A stretch of DNA of 64,000 nt, taken from NCBI RefSeq assembly GCF_011059145.1, contig NZ_JAALLT010000002.1, forward strand, positions 936,809-1,000,808, written 5' to 3'. How positions within the stretch are numbered: the stretch's first letter is position 1; the number at the start of each line of letters is the position of its first letter. Of the stretch, positions 27,412-36,532 are shown piece by piece. The position numbers and the translations under genes are program-made. This DNA comes from Halalkalibaculum roseum. GTDB lineage: Bacteria > Bacteroidota > Rhodothermia > Balneolales > Balneolaceae. The notes beneath the pieces are model-generated. The model saw only the letters and a list, made by a program, of their open reading frames with translations. It was not told the DNA's origin and did no database searches.

Positions 27412-28380
27412 TTGAGTTCAAAAACCGTACACACCGACTCCGCCCTTCGAAACTGCATTTTAAAAACCACAGCACCGGCCTTTGGTGAACCGTATCGCGG
27501 CAAAGTGCGTGAAGTGTATGAACTTGATGAGGAAACACTTGGGATTGTTGTCACAGATCGTATATCCGCATTTGATCATATTATGAAACAGGCCATCCCC
27601 TACAAAGGACAAATACTTAACAACCTGGCGGCTTTCTCATTTGACAAGGTTGATGATCTCGTTAATACCCACATCATTGATGTCCCCCATCCCAATGTGA
27701 CCATTGCTAAAAAGTGTGACCCGGTACCGGTTGAAGTGGTAATTCGGGCTTGCCTTACCGGACATGCATGGCGTGTCTACAAATCCGGTAAAAGAGAGCT
27801 ATGTGGGGTTAAACTACCGGACGGTATGGTAGAAAATGAACATTTTGAGGAGCCAATCCTGACCCCCGCCACAAAAGCCAAAGAGGGACATGATGAAGAT
27901 ATCTCCGAGAAAGAGATTCTGGACCGCGGAATTGTAGATGAGAAAATTTGGGCCGAGATAAGGGAGAAAGCTTTCAAGGTTTTTGAGCGAGGTAGAAAAG
28001 TGGCCAGTGAACAGGGTTTGATACTGGTCGATACTAAGTACGAGTTCGGTCTCTACAATGGAGAAGTCACTCTGATTGATGAAGTACATACCGCCGACTC
28101 CTCCCGTTATTTTTATTCGGATGGATATGAAGAGCGATTGGCAAAAGGAGAAAAGCAAAAACAGCTTTCAAAGGAGTTCCTGCGTGAGTGGCTCATGGAT
28201 CACGATTTTCAGGGTCTTGAGGGGCAAACGCTACCCGATCTGCCTGATGAATTTCGCTGGGAGGTGTTTGACCGGTACGCTGAACTCTTTAAAGAACTGA
28301 CCGGCAAGCAATTTGAACCCACCTCAACGGAAAACTTCGTCAAAGAACTTCCGCTCATCTTCGAAGCCTACACCCTATAA
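27412..28380 (+). CDS. purC: Phosphoribosylaminoimidazole-succinocarboxamide synthase (SAICAR synthetase)
   Basis: Joins CAIR and aspartate in purine synthesis. The 322-residue protein is the longer type of PurC, with GKVREVYEL, VVTDRISAFDHIM, the CLTGHAWRVYKSGKRELCG segment, LTPATKAKEGHDEDIS and LVDTKYEFGLYNGEVTLIDEVHTADSSR split over the ATP site. The start must be TTG at 27412, because no ATG or GTG precedes the conserved N-terminus in this frame. A TAAATTTG box lies at 27317-27324, with only a weak -33 element upstream. Confidence 0.95.
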   Translation: MSSKTVHTDSALRNCILKTTAPAFGEPYRGKVREVYELDEETLGIVVTDRISAFDHIMKQAIPYKGQILNNLAAFSFDKVDDLVNTHIIDVPHPNVTIAKKCDPVPVEVVIRACLTGHAWRVYKSGKRELCGVKLPDGMVENEHFEEPILTPATKAKEGHDEDISEKEILDRGIVDEKIWAEIREKAFKVFERGRKVASEQGLILVDTKYEFGLYNGEVTLIDEVHTADSSRYFYSDGYEERLAKGEKQKQLSKEFLREWLMDHDFQGLEGQTLPDLPDEFRWEVFDRYAELFKELTGKQFEPTSTENFVKELPLIFEAYTL

Positions 28381-28445
28381 AACGGGTAAAAGAGTTTTAA
28401 AATTAGACAGTGAAAATCCGAACAATCTGCGTCATCTGTGTTCCA

Positions 28446-29576
28446 TTAAAGTGCGGGCTTAATATCGATTCCCATAAAATCCTCAAACATCTCATCATAC
28501 TTCTCAATTCTATTTTCCCAATCCAGGTGCTTATTTATCTTTTGTAGCGAACTCTTGGGAAGTGCCTTCGTCTCACCGGTCAGCAAATCCTTGAGATAAT
28601 GAAACAGGTCATCTTCCGTATCATACAATACCGGGGCATGCAGTAAGGGCTTATGCAGGCTTTTGGGGATGAGCTCCGGGTAGTGCAGTCGGTTAGGTAC
28701 CAAAGGATGACATCCACAGTATATAGCTTCCATAATGGCAACGCAGAAAAATTCGTAGGTTGCTGTAGAAACCACAATATCACCGCTGTGAAGCAACTTG
28801 CTGTAGTTTTCTTTGTTCTCGACATATCCGAAATGGGTGATATGCCTCCCGTAACGCTGCCAGGCTTTTTCAAACTCCTCAGGTTTCTCATGCTGTGTAT
28901 CACCCGCAAGGATCAGGTCGAATTTTAGGTCGATATCATTTAGCCTATTTAGCACTCGGAAGAACATGGCCGGGTTCCGGTCAAATTGCCAGCGCTGGTT
29001 CCACACAATGACCGGGTGTTCATTTGAAGCGCGGGTATCGGGTTGGGCATCAAAACGTTTGAGATCCAGTCCGGGATAGAGCACCAGGCTCTTCTCAGCT
29101 ATCTTGTCGATAGTGTAATAGTGTTTATCATCAGGATGATTCTCCAGGAATGGCGGAAGTGCTTTTAAAAAGTCATCCCGGTGAAACTCGGAAGAAAAAA
29201 TCAGCTTATCTGCCGTCAATGCACTTAAATAGTTGATATAGCAATAGGTCATATCCCGCTCCTCACCTTCCGGCACGGGCTGCGTAAACTGGTTCTCGTG
29301 CATGTACATGATCTTGGGAACCTTGGCATACCGGGGATTGGTAAGTCCCAGAAACGCCGGCAGGTTCGTCATGCTGCTCACGAACAACAAATCAATCTCT
29401 TCTTCCACATCCTTGGCCATGCCTGCCAACGCTACGGAGTCCCCATGCATACGCCATTTCCATCCCTTATAACTCAGGTTGATCGGAATGATAGTATGCC
29501 GCGAATGTTCCTTGAGCCCCTTTATAAAGGCCTTATGAGAACCGCTATAATAAGGCTCAACCGCAAGAATGTTCAT
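28446..29576 (-). CDS. DUF3524 glycosyltransferase (tRNA-queuosine alpha-mannosyltransferase-like)
   Basis: A GT4-type glycosyltransferase of 376 residues. Its N-terminal domain is the DUF3524 type: VEPYYSGSHKAFIKGL, INLSYKGWKWRMHGDSVALA and MYMHENQFTQPVPEGEERD. The C-terminal half has the GT4 nucleotide-sugar region (GYVENKENYSKLLHSGDIVVSTATYEFFCVAIMEAI, split here for length; Glu-x7-Glu-like). The animal member of this family mannosylates queuosine in tRNA-Asp. Bacterial members are less studied, so that role is inferred by homology. Monocistronic, with an inverted-repeat element directly upstream. Confidence 0.78.
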   Translation of the reverse strand: MNILAVEPYYSGSHKAFIKGLKEHSRHTIIPINLSYKGWKWRMHGDSVALAGMAKDVEEEIDLLFVSSMTNLPAFLGLTNPRYAKVPKIMYMHENQFTQPVPEGEERDMTYCYINYLSALTADKLIFSSEFHRDDFLKALPPFLENHPDDKHYYTIDKIAEKSLVLYPGLDLKRFDAQPDTRASNEHPVIVWNQRWQFDRNPAMFFRVLNRLNDIDLKFDLILAGDTQHEKPEEFEKAWQRYGRHITHFGYVENKENYSKLLHSGDIVVSTATYEFFCVAIMEAIYCGCHPLVPNRLHYPELIPKSLHKPLLHAPVLYDTEDDLFHYLKDLLTGETKALPKSSLQKINKHLDWENRIEKYDEMFEDFMGIDIKPAL

Positions 29577-29596
29577 GGCAGAAGTTTTGATTTACT

Positions 29597-29741
29597 GAGG
29601 GACTGATTTACTGAGTTTGTCTTGTTTCTACTTTCTGTTTTTTTGTTTTTAACGTAATAAATCCAATACATAAATTTTAAGACAAAAATAATCTTTAAAA
29701 CACCATTCCAGCCCTTCAATAACTCAGTAAATCAATCCCTC
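29597..29741. repeat. 145-bp inverted-repeat element with GATTTACTGAGGGA-type arms
   Basis: Arms GAGGGACTGATTTACTGAG (29597-29615) and CTCAGTAAATCAATCCCTC (29723-29741) are reverse complements at 18 of 19 positions. The interior is 107 nt. Both ends extend with more GAGGGATT-like words (29588 to 29756). It fills nearly all the spacer between mutL and the DUF3524 glycosyltransferase. Confidence 0.8.
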
Positions 29742-29759
29742 AATCCCTCAGTCCCTCCT

Positions 29760-31589
29760 TCACCTAAACCTTGCCTGTATCTCATCTAAAGGCATATAGA
29801 CAATCGTGGCTTTTTTCATGGGATCAACATAGGGTTCCTTGCATGCAAACAGCTGGTCTACCAGGTTTTCCATTTCCATGTCGGTGAGTTTTTTACCTTT
29901 GGGAATAGCGGTTTTGGATGCAAAGGCTATGGCCAGTTTATGCCGTGCATCCAGTTCCAACTTGCCCTCAAGTTCCTGGTATTGATGCAGCATGGCTTTC
30001 AGAACCGACTGCTCGTCTCCGATATCGATGTCAGCCGGCACCCCGCTGATCATGACCGTGTTACCGCTCATCATCTGTACATTAAAACCCATGCGCTGAA
30101 TAATCGGATGTAGCTCTTCAAGCAGGGAAAATTCGGTAGCAGAAAAATCGACAGTTTGAGCAAAAAGCAGCTGCTGAGTGCTGGGTAAACTCGATTCGGT
30201 TGCGGTAAGAGCCTTCTCATAAATAATGCGCTTATGAGCTGCCTGCTGGTCAATCATACAGAGACCGGATCGGGTTTGCGTGAGTATATACCGGTCATGA
30301 AGCTGCCAGAATCCGCGGTCGGTCATTCGCTCCGGACGGTTCTCAGAACGTTCTTCTCCTTTAAACTGATACTCAGAATCGTGTTGATATAAATTCCTGG
30401 CAACATCATCTCCGGATCCGCGGTGTGAACGATCGAAATTAATTCGGGATGGAAATTTTACAGGCGAGCTCGATGATGACTTATTGCTGGATCCGAAATT
30501 AAAATCAGATGAAAAGTCAGAACCGAATCCCGAAGAGCGCTCTTCCCCTTCCTGGTGCCTGACCTCCGGAACCAAGAACTGTTCGTTAAGTGCCTTTTTG
30601 ACAACTGATTTGGTTAGTTTGATGATACTGCGTTCATCCTCAAATTTCACTTCCTCCTTGGCAGGATGTACGTTGACATCCACTTGCATTGGATCAATAT
30701 CAATAAAGATGGCAAAAAACGGGTAATCATTTTCTCCGGTCCAGGTATCATAAATACTTAAAACAACATGCGTAAGATATCGGTGCTGGAAAGGTCGGTC
30801 ATTCACGAAGAGAAACTGCTCGCCCCTGCTTCGTTTTGTCAATTTCGGATCAATAAGAATACCCCGAACAGTTACATAGCTGGTCTGCTCCTCAAACTTG
30901 ATGAGGCTGGCCTTATAGCTCTTGCCGAACATATCAGCTATTCGGTCTTTAATAGGCTGCTCTCTGGGCAGATCATAGATCGTATCTGTGTCGGCAATGA
31001 GTTCAAAGCCGATATCCGGATTGGGAATGGCAGCCTGTTGCACGGTTTTTAAAATGTGTCGGAATTCGGTGGCATCGGTCTTCAGAAACTGCCGCCGTGC
31101 AGGTACATTGTAGAAGAGGTTTCTAATTGCAATGGATGTACCGTCATCTACTCCGGCGGGTTCAAATTTCTTCTCCTCACCGCCCCAGATCTCATAAATA
31201 TAGCCTACTTCATCTTCCGGTCGTTTGGTCTTCAGGGTAACCTGAGATACCGATGCTATGGAAGCCATCGCTTCTCCTCGAAAACCCAACGTCCTTACCC
31301 GGAACAGATCATCGATATCCTGTATTTTTGAAGTGGCATGACGTTCAAAACAGGGCCTGATATCTTCCTCACCCATTCCGGAGCCATTATCAATAACCTG
31401 AATAAGAGTTCGCCCGGCATTTTGGATGATAATTTTAATATGATCCGCACCGGCATCTATAGCATTGTCGATCAGCTCCTTGACGACAGAACTGGGCCGC
31501 TGAATAACCTCACCTGCGGCAATTTTATTGGAAATTTCGGGAGGAAGCTGACGTATAATTGAGTTGCTGGTATCCGTATCCTTACTCAA
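29760..31589 (-). CDS. mutL: DNA mismatch repair protein MutL
   Basis: Mismatch-repair ATPase that links MutS to strand incision. The N-terminal GHKL ATPase is intact: ELIDNAIDAGA (Glu38), DNGSGM, FERHATSKI, LGFRGEAMASIASVS, then NVHPAKEEVKF. A Ser/Gly-rich linker runs ~350-400. The C-terminal dimerisation domain has lost the endonuclease signature: DQHA-x2-E-x4-E reads DQQAAHKRIIYE (447-458), so the metal-site His is Gln and the first Glu is Lys453, and the usual CPHGRP near the end reads DPMKKA. It is therefore probably not a nicking MutL. The TTG start at 31589 is required, since the conserved IIRQLPPEISNKIAAGEV follows at once. The 66-residue gene precedes it. Confidence 0.93.
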   Translation of the reverse strand: MSKDTDTSNSIIRQLPPEISNKIAAGEVIQRPSSVVKELIDNAIDAGADHIKIIIQNAGRTLIQVIDNGSGMGEEDIRPCFERHATSKIQDIDDLFRVRTLGFRGEAMASIASVSQVTLKTKRPEDEVGYIYEIWGGEEKKFEPAGVDDGTSIAIRNLFYNVPARRQFLKTDATEFRHILKTVQQAAIPNPDIGFELIADTDTIYDLPREQPIKDRIADMFGKSYKASLIKFEEQTSYVTVRGILIDPKLTKRSRGEQFLFVNDRPFQHRYLTHVVLSIYDTWTGENDYPFFAIFIDIDPMQVDVNVHPAKEEVKFEDERSIIKLTKSVVKKALNEQFLVPEVRHQEGEERSSGFGSDFSSDFNFGSSNKSSSSSPVKFPSRINFDRSHRGSGDDVARNLYQHDSEYQFKGEERSENRPERMTDRGFWQLHDRYILTQTRSGLCMIDQQAAHKRIIYEKALTATESSLPSTQQLLFAQTVDFSATEFSLLEELHPIIQRMGFNVQMMSGNTVMISGVPADIDIGDEQSVLKAMLHQYQELEGKLELDARHKLAIAFASKTAIPKGKKLTDMEMENLVDQLFACKEPYVDPMKKATIVYMPLDEIQARFR

Positions 31590-31715
31590 GAGATAAACTA
31601 GTATTTTGAATTGTAATTACTGCTTAGGATGGAATAAAAATACTATAAATAGGCGAGCAATTTGAATCTAAATAAATATTATTTCAACAATAATAACAGC
31701 GATGAATATGCCTGT

Positions 31716-31916
31716 TCAGAGTACTGAAATGATGTAAACAACAAGACTGAGTCCCAAAGCATAAAGCAGAATGGATCTTCCCTGGTGAGTCTTTTTATAA
31801 GGTCGTTTTATTTTGATCCGTCTTCTTCGCCGCTCTTCTTTCTCCGGATCATGATAGCGAAACTGGTAATCAAATTTTTTTGGCTTCGGCCGGTGGCCAA
31901 ACATCGGTTTAATCAT
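31716..31916 (-). CDS. Small basic protein with C-terminal membrane helix
   Basis: A 66-residue protein: an N-terminal FGHRPKPKKFDYQFRYHDP segment, a very basic block (EERRRRRIKIKRPYKK) and a terminal hydrophobic helix (ILLYALGLSLVVYIISVL). Similar F-x-Y-x-x-R-Y proteins near mutL occur in Bacteroidota, where some carry an unreliable 'riboflavin synthase subunit beta' label. No such enzymatic function is supported here. It lies 126 nt upstream of mutL on the same strand and may share its transcript. ATG at 31916; a second ATG twelve bases in is possible. Confidence 0.6.
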   Translation of the reverse strand: MIKPMFGHRPKPKKFDYQFRYHDPEKEERRRRRIKIKRPYKKTHQGRSILLYALGLSLVVYIISVL

Positions 31917-32014
31917 AGCTGCACCTTTTTGAGTTGTTCCTGATATTGGTAGCTACAGTTGCAACGGTTTCAATGTAACTAAAATTTCCTAAAATGTGCA
32001 GTTTGAAATATTCA

Positions 32015-32074
32015 GGCTGTTTCACAGAGCAATATCTGTGGTTCTCTTTGTTTTCTCAGTGTAACTCTGTGGTA
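32015..32074. repeat. CACAGAG dispersed repeat
   Basis: Begins with GGCTGTTTCACAGAG, identical to 13401-13415, then ATCTGTGG and an opposed copy CAGTGTAACTCTGTGGTA (32057-32074). Located between the mutL-side genes and icd. Confidence 0.7.
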
Positions 32075-32102
32075 GACCCTTCATGCACCTCGGTATTTTT
32101 TT

Positions 32103-32111
32103 TGCTATACT
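32103..32111 (+). promoter_or_regulatory. Candidate extended -10 promoter of icd
   Basis: TGCTATACT matches the extended -10 form TGnTATAAT with one change. The surrounding TTTTGCTATACTTCAA recurs almost exactly before dnaB (40171-40186). It lies about 42 nt before the icd start; no convincing -35 box is seen. Confidence 0.35.
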
Positions 32112-32152
32112 TCAAGCCCGAAATTGCAACCGATAATATTAGAAGATAATCC

Positions 32153-33400
32153 ATGAGCTACGATAAAATTACACCTCCTGATTCCGGAACTAAAATTGAG
32201 AAAATGTCCGATGGCTCTCTGAAAGTGGCCGACAACCCGATCATCCCATTTATTGAAGGCGACGGCATCGGCATGGACATTACACCTACCATGCGACACG
32301 TTCTCGATAGTGCCGTTGAAAAAGCATATGACGGCAAGAAACAGATTGAATGGTTCGAAATATATGCCGGTGAAAAAGCAGTAAAGTTTTATGGTGAAGA
32401 CCACTGGCTCCCGGAAGATACTCTGAAGGCTATAGAAGAATATAAAGTAGCCATTAAAGGACCCCTGACAACACCGGTAGGTGGCGGAATCCGGTCACTG
32501 AATGTAGCTATTCGTCAGAAAATGGACCTCTATGCCTGTGTACGTCCGGTTCGCTATTTCGAGGGCACACCCAGTCCTGTGAAGCAACCCGAACTCACAG
32601 ATATGGTCATCTTCAGGGAAAACACTGAAGATATCTATGCCGGTATTGAGTATCAGACCGGTACGCCGGAAAACAAAAAATTGAAAGACTTCCTGATTGA
32701 TGAGATGGGAGTCACCAATATCCGTTTCCCTGAAAGTTCTTCACTGGGCATTAAGCCGGTCTCGGAAGAAGGCTCCAAGCGTTTGATCCGTTCGGCAATT
32801 AACTATGCCATCGAGCAGGATCGTGATAGCGTAACACTGGTTCACAAAGGCAACATCATGAAGTTTACCGAAGGCAGTTTCAAAAACTGGGGATACGAAC
32901 TGGCCAAAGAAGAATTTGATGCTGAAGTAATTGGCGAAGGCCCATGGTGTAAACTGCCTAATGGCATAGTCATCAAGGACGTCATTGCCGATGCCTTCCT
33001 GCAGCAAATCCTCACCCGTCCCGATGAGTATGATGTTATTGCTACCCTCAACCTAAACGGTGATTATGTATCCGATGCCCTGGCAGCATGTGTTGGCGGT
33101 ATTGGAATCGCCCCGGGTGCAAACATCAACTATGAAACAGGACTGGCAGTTTTTGAGGCAACCCATGGTACCGCCCCGAAGTACACCGGTCAGGACAAAG
33201 TCAATCCGGGTTCTTTGATACTTTCGGGTGTCATTATGCTACGTTATATGGGCTGGAATGAAGCAGCAAATCTCATTGAGAAAGGAATAGAAGCCTCCAT
33301 CAGCAAGAAGCGTGTAACCTACGACTTCGAACGCTTAATGGAGGGCGCTACCCTGCTGAAATGCTCAGAATTCGGCGAGGAAATCGTCAAGAATATGTAA
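32153..33400 (+). CDS. icd: NADP-dependent isocitrate dehydrogenase
   Basis: TCA-cycle oxidative decarboxylation of isocitrate to 2-oxoglutarate. The 415-residue protein follows the E. coli-type pattern: [13 protein letters not shown], the substrate loop [13 protein letters not shown] (its Ser is the kinase/phosphatase target in E. coli), [26 protein letters not shown] and the coenzyme loop [17 protein letters not shown], whose Lys-Tyr pair specifies NADP. Monocistronic. Preceded by an extended -10 candidate and followed by a hairpin at 33422-33456. Confidence 0.95.
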   Translation: MSYDKITPPDSGTKIEKMSDGSLKVADNPIIPFIEGDGIGMDITPTMRHVLDSAVEKAYDGKKQIEWFEIYAGEKAVKFYGEDHWLPEDTLKAIEEYKVAIKGPLTTPVGGGIRSLNVAIRQKMDLYACVRPVRYFEGTPSPVKQPELTDMVIFRENTEDIYAGIEYQTGTPENKKLKDFLIDEMGVTNIRFPESSSLGIKPVSEEGSKRLIRSAINYAIEQDRDSVTLVHKGNIMKFTEGSFKNWGYELAKEEFDAEVIGEGPWCKLPNGIVIKDVIADAFLQQILTRPDEYDVIATLNLNGDYVSDALAACVGGIGIAPGANINYETGLAVFEATHGTAPKYTGQDKVNPGSLILSGVIMLRYMGWNEAANLIEKGIEASISKKRVTYDFERLMEGATLLKCSEFGEEIVKNM

Positions 33401-33421
33401 TGACTACTATTAGCCTATACA

Positions 33422-33456
33422 AAGGTTTAGTGCACTTCAAAAGTGTACTAAACCTT
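33422..33456 (+). terminator. Hairpin after icd
   Basis: Arms AAGGTTTAGTGCACTT (33422-33437) and AAGTGTACTAAACCTT (33441-33456) pair over 16 bases with one G-U type mismatch and a 3-nt loop. The following T-tract is weak, so it may act as a stabilising 3' end as much as an intrinsic terminator. Confidence 0.55.
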
Positions 33457-33472
33457 ACTTAGGCAAATCCTC

Positions 33473-33518
33473 TCTCTGTGAAACTCTGTGTATCCTTTGT
33501 GCAACTCTGTGGTATAAC
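33473..33518. repeat. CACAGAG dispersed repeat (inverse orientation)
   Basis: Three CTCTGTG/TTTGTG words in tandem (TCTCTGTGAAACTCTGTG ... GTGCAACTCTGTGG). It sits in the spacer between the icd hairpin and the LPP20 lipoprotein gene. Confidence 0.75.
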
Positions 33519-33554
33519 CTAATCAGCACAACTGAACGATTATCCTCAATAGAC

Positions 33555-34121
33555 TTAAAACTGACTAAACGCCTCAGACTCCTTCATTGCATTCCAGGCT
33601 CTAGAATTTGCTGAAAATGCTTTATCCAGTTCCTCAATAAGCGACTCCTTTTCTACACTTACCTTAGAAAAAGCACGATAGCCTTCACCTTCTAAACATT
33701 CAACTTCTATCTCTTCGGTACTGGTTACCGAAGGAACTTCATTTTCTGCTTTACGAAGTGCAATAATAAATCTTGGACTGTCAAGACCTGAGTCACTCCC
33801 AAGCTCGACAACCGCATCGTTGCGGATGGTCTCAAGCCGGTTAGAAATTGCTGATTTAAGTTCAGATTGGGCCTGCGCTTTTGCTTTCTCAGCAGATGCC
33901 GAAGAGTCAGAATCGATGGCTGTGGCATATCCAAAGTAAGAAGTATCATCCGATTCAACTGCCCTGCTGGTTTTGTACCAGGACGGGTACTTGCTTTCGG
34001 CATTCGTTACGTTTGCCGAAGTATCCGAAGTAGTTGAAGTATTAGAGGTAGTAGAACAGGATATAAGTAGAGCTGAGAAACAAATTAACGTTAAAAATCT
34101 GACAGATTTATGGTCAAGCAT
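33555..34121 (-). CDS. LPP20-family lipoprotein
   Basis: A 188-residue exported lipoprotein: signal peptide, lipobox LISC, then a Ser/Thr/Asn-rich linker (STTSNTSTTSDTSANVT) and a C-terminal LPP20-like domain (YPSWYKTS, YFGYATAIDSDSSASAEKAKAQAQSELKS across two strands). The family is widespread in envelopes and poorly understood. I chose the ATG at 34121; a TTG three bases upstream is also possible. It is the third gene of the recO-degQ run, 15 nt after degQ, suggesting an envelope-stress context. Confidence 0.75.
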   Translation of the reverse strand: MLDHKSVRFLTLICFSALLISCSTTSNTSTTSDTSANVTNAESKYPSWYKTSRAVESDDTSYFGYATAIDSDSSASAEKAKAQAQSELKSAISNRLETIRNDAVVELGSDSGLDSPRFIIALRKAENEVPSVTSTEEIEVECLEGEGYRAFSKVSVEKESLIEELDKAFSANSRAWNAMKESEAFSQF

Positions 34122-34136
34122 CAATAATGATTTATT

Positions 34137-35675
34137 TTAATTCTTGTTAAGTTGGTAAAAGCCTTTTGCACCGTCATTAGTTTCAATGTGTAGTACAATG
34201 GAATTGGAACGGTTCAAACTTTGGCTGACAAGATCTTTTAAACTTTCCAGATCTTCAACTTTCTCATCATCTACTTTCTTTATGGTGTAACCCTCTTTCA
34301 ATCCCTTCATAAATGCTTCGGATCCTCTTTCCACTTCGGAGATGATCAATTCAGTCGGTTCGTTTTCATCAGAAGAAGAGATTTCCATCACTTTGAATCC
34401 AAGATCGAAACTGAAGAAACGTACCTCACGATCACCAGATCCTGAATCGTCATCCTGATAGCGTTCGTATTCCGGATCCGATAGTTGATTTGTAGTATTC
34501 TGAGCTATTTCATTCTCCATAAGTTGAAGCTTTACCGACTTCGTGACGACTTCCCCTTCTCTCCAAATTTCCAATTCAACAACCTCTCCGGGCTGAAGAA
34601 CGGCTATCTTCTCTTGCAATTCGTTTGCTTCATTTACCTCAATGCCATTCACACTGAGAATGACATCCTCGATCTTTAACCCGCTTTGATAAGCAGCTGC
34701 TCCTTCTCTCAGACTGGTGATCTCTACACCCTGTATTCTATTCATATCCAACTGGTCAGCTCTAAAGGCATCTACACTCTCGATAGTAACCCCAAGCAGT
34801 GCACGCCTAACTTCTCCATACTGAATCAGGTCACGCGCCACTTTGCTTGCCAGGTTCGAGGGAACGGCAAAACCATACCCCTGGTAATTTCCGCTCTGCG
34901 AAGCAATAGCTGTATTGATACCAATCAATTCCCCGCTGGTATTCACCAAAGCCCCGCCGCTGTTTCCGCGATTAATGGCTGCATCTGTTTGGATGAAGCT
35001 CTCTATGCGCATCTGATTATCAATAACCTGTACCTGACGACTCAATGCACTTACAATACCTGCAGTGACAGTAGATCGCAGCCGGAATGGATTCCCAATA
35101 GCCAATACCCATTCACCGACATCCACATTATCGGAATTTCCGATAATTATCGATGGAAGATTTTCGCCATCAATTTTTAAAACGGCCAAATCGGTAGTGG
35201 GATCGCTTCCGACCTGTCTTGCCCGGAACAAACGTTTATCATTTAAGACTACTCGTATACCTCCATTAACTGCACCATCGATAACATGATTATTGGTAAG
35301 AATGTATCCGTCTTTTGAAATCAATACACCGGAACCTACCGTTCGAGCCCTCCCCCCCATAAAGTCATCGAATAAATCACCGTCGTGATTGCCATCATCC
35401 GGCATATCCCTGCGTCCAACCGATACTTCTGTTTCGATATAAACCACAGTAGGTGTAATTTCTTCTGCTACCTGTTTGAAAAGAAATCTTGGATCGAGAT
35501 TGCTTAATTCCTCATCGGTATAAAATGGCCGTTCACTCTTCTTTACCTCGGTAAACTTTACCTCTGCCTGATCGTTTATCCAATTGCCCTGCTGGTACAT
35601 AGTTAATATGGTACCGACCAACACACCTATTAATATGAGCAGGATGCCTGTTAAATACCGGTCACGTTTTTTCAT
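34137..35675 (-). CDS. degQ: HtrA/DegQ-family periplasmic serine protease
   Basis: A periplasmic protease/chaperone of 512 residues. An N-terminal membrane helix (~8-26) precedes a trypsin-like domain with the triad His130 (TNNHVID), Asp162 (TTDLAVLKI) and Ser239 (GNSGGALV). Two PDZ domains follow: PDZ1 ~280-380 and PDZ2 ~415-505 (ERGSEAFMKGLKEGYTI). The layout is that of DegP/DegQ/DegS-type proteins; the two PDZ domains favour DegP/DegQ. It lies 2 nt after recO and 15 nt before an LPP20 lipoprotein gene, so all three are probably co-transcribed. Confidence 0.92.
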   Translation of the reverse strand: MKKRDRYLTGILLILIGVLVGTILTMYQQGNWINDQAEVKFTEVKKSERPFYTDEELSNLDPRFLFKQVAEEITPTVVYIETEVSVGRRDMPDDGNHDGDLFDDFMGGRARTVGSGVLISKDGYILTNNHVIDGAVNGGIRVVLNDKRLFRARQVGSDPTTDLAVLKIDGENLPSIIIGNSDNVDVGEWVLAIGNPFRLRSTVTAGIVSALSRQVQVIDNQMRIESFIQTDAAINRGNSGGALVNTSGELIGINTAIASQSGNYQGYGFAVPSNLASKVARDLIQYGEVRRALLGVTIESVDAFRADQLDMNRIQGVEITSLREGAAAYQSGLKIEDVILSVNGIEVNEANELQEKIAVLQPGEVVELEIWREGEVVTKSVKLQLMENEIAQNTTNQLSDPEYERYQDDDSGSGDREVRFFSFDLGFKVMEISSSDENEPTELIISEVERGSEAFMKGLKEGYTIKKVDDEKVEDLESLKDLVSQSLNRSNSIVLHIETNDGAKGFYQLNKN

Positions 35676-35677
35676 AA

Positions 35678-36421
35678 TCAGTCCTGTAAAATTTGTTCAA
35701 ATATCGCATCAGACTTTCGATCTCTAAGTCCTTCCACGTGATATTTGAGATAACGATCTAAGAGTCTTATCAGTTCGCGCAATTCGGATTTCTTAAATTC
35801 AATACCGAATACTTTTGAACCTTTTCCTTTTAAAGTCAAGCTTACGTATAAAACCTGATTTTGTGTCAACTTAAAAGTATTGGAACCTGTTCCGCTATTT
35901 TCAGAAATGAATCCGGATTCCATATCCAGATAATAGGGTCTATCAATCTGTTCTTTCGCAAGTTCCAGTCGTAATCCTAATCCCATCAATTGGGTTAAGC
36001 GAATTTGCACATAGGGAAATATCTTTCTTGGCGGCTGATCTGTTTCATCCAGCCATATCAAAAAGTTCTTCGCAAAATTGAAAAATGGCTTGTTGATTTC
36101 ATTTTCATGAAGCAGTTGATTAAACAATTCGATGGCCGATGTGGCGGTGGCCATCTTTTCAAAATCCATACGTAATTTAAGCAGGTTTTCCATCAGGCTT
36201 GCTTCAGTCAGAATCTGTACCGATCGCGAGCTTTTGTGATAGTAAATAACATCCAGCAGCCTACCCGTTTCCATCAGTCCGGAAAACTTGTTTTTCGGTT
36301 TTTTGGCTCCCTTAACAATTACAGCGATTTTTCCGTGTTCCTCTGTAAAAAGCGTAACAATCTTGCTCGATTCCTGGTAATCGATAGCTTTGAATACAAT
36401 GGCGGAAGTGTGGACAATCAT
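35678..36421 (-). CDS. recO: DNA repair protein RecO
   Basis: Recombination mediator that loads RecA with RecF/RecR. The 247-residue protein has an N-terminal OB fold (VFKAIDYQESSKIVTLFTEEHGKIAVIVKGAKKPKNKF over residues 9-46, cited in parts) and a helical C-terminus. The C4 zinc cluster found in many RecO proteins is absent: the region around GLRLELAKEQIDRPYYL has no cysteines, as in other short FCB-group versions. degQ follows after 2 nt. ATG start. Confidence 0.88.
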   Translation of the reverse strand: MIVHTSAIVFKAIDYQESSKIVTLFTEEHGKIAVIVKGAKKPKNKFSGLMETGRLLDVIYYHKSSRSVQILTEASLMENLLKLRMDFEKMATATSAIELFNQLLHENEINKPFFNFAKNFLIWLDETDQPPRKIFPYVQIRLTQLMGLGLRLELAKEQIDRPYYLDMESGFISENSGTGSNTFKLTQNQVLYVSLTLKGKGSKVFGIEFKKSELRELIRLLDRYLKYHVEGLRDRKSDAIFEQILQD

Positions 36422-36482
36422 TGCCTGTATGAATGATGCATATTATTAAGCATAATAACAGCTTTAGATGAGCAAAACCAAA

Positions 36483-36511
36483 AAAAGTGCGATCTGAGTG
36501 ACCGCACTTTT
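36483..36511 (-). terminator. Rho-independent terminator of the sigma/anti-sigma unit
   Basis: Perfect 9-bp arms AAAAGTGCG (36483-36491) and CGCACTTTT (36503-36511). On the minus strand the stem runs into TTTTTTTGG. It lies directly after the anti-sigma gene and before recO, so recO is read from its own promoter. Confidence 0.75.
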
Positions 36512-36532
36512 AGAATATGAACTCCTTGTATA

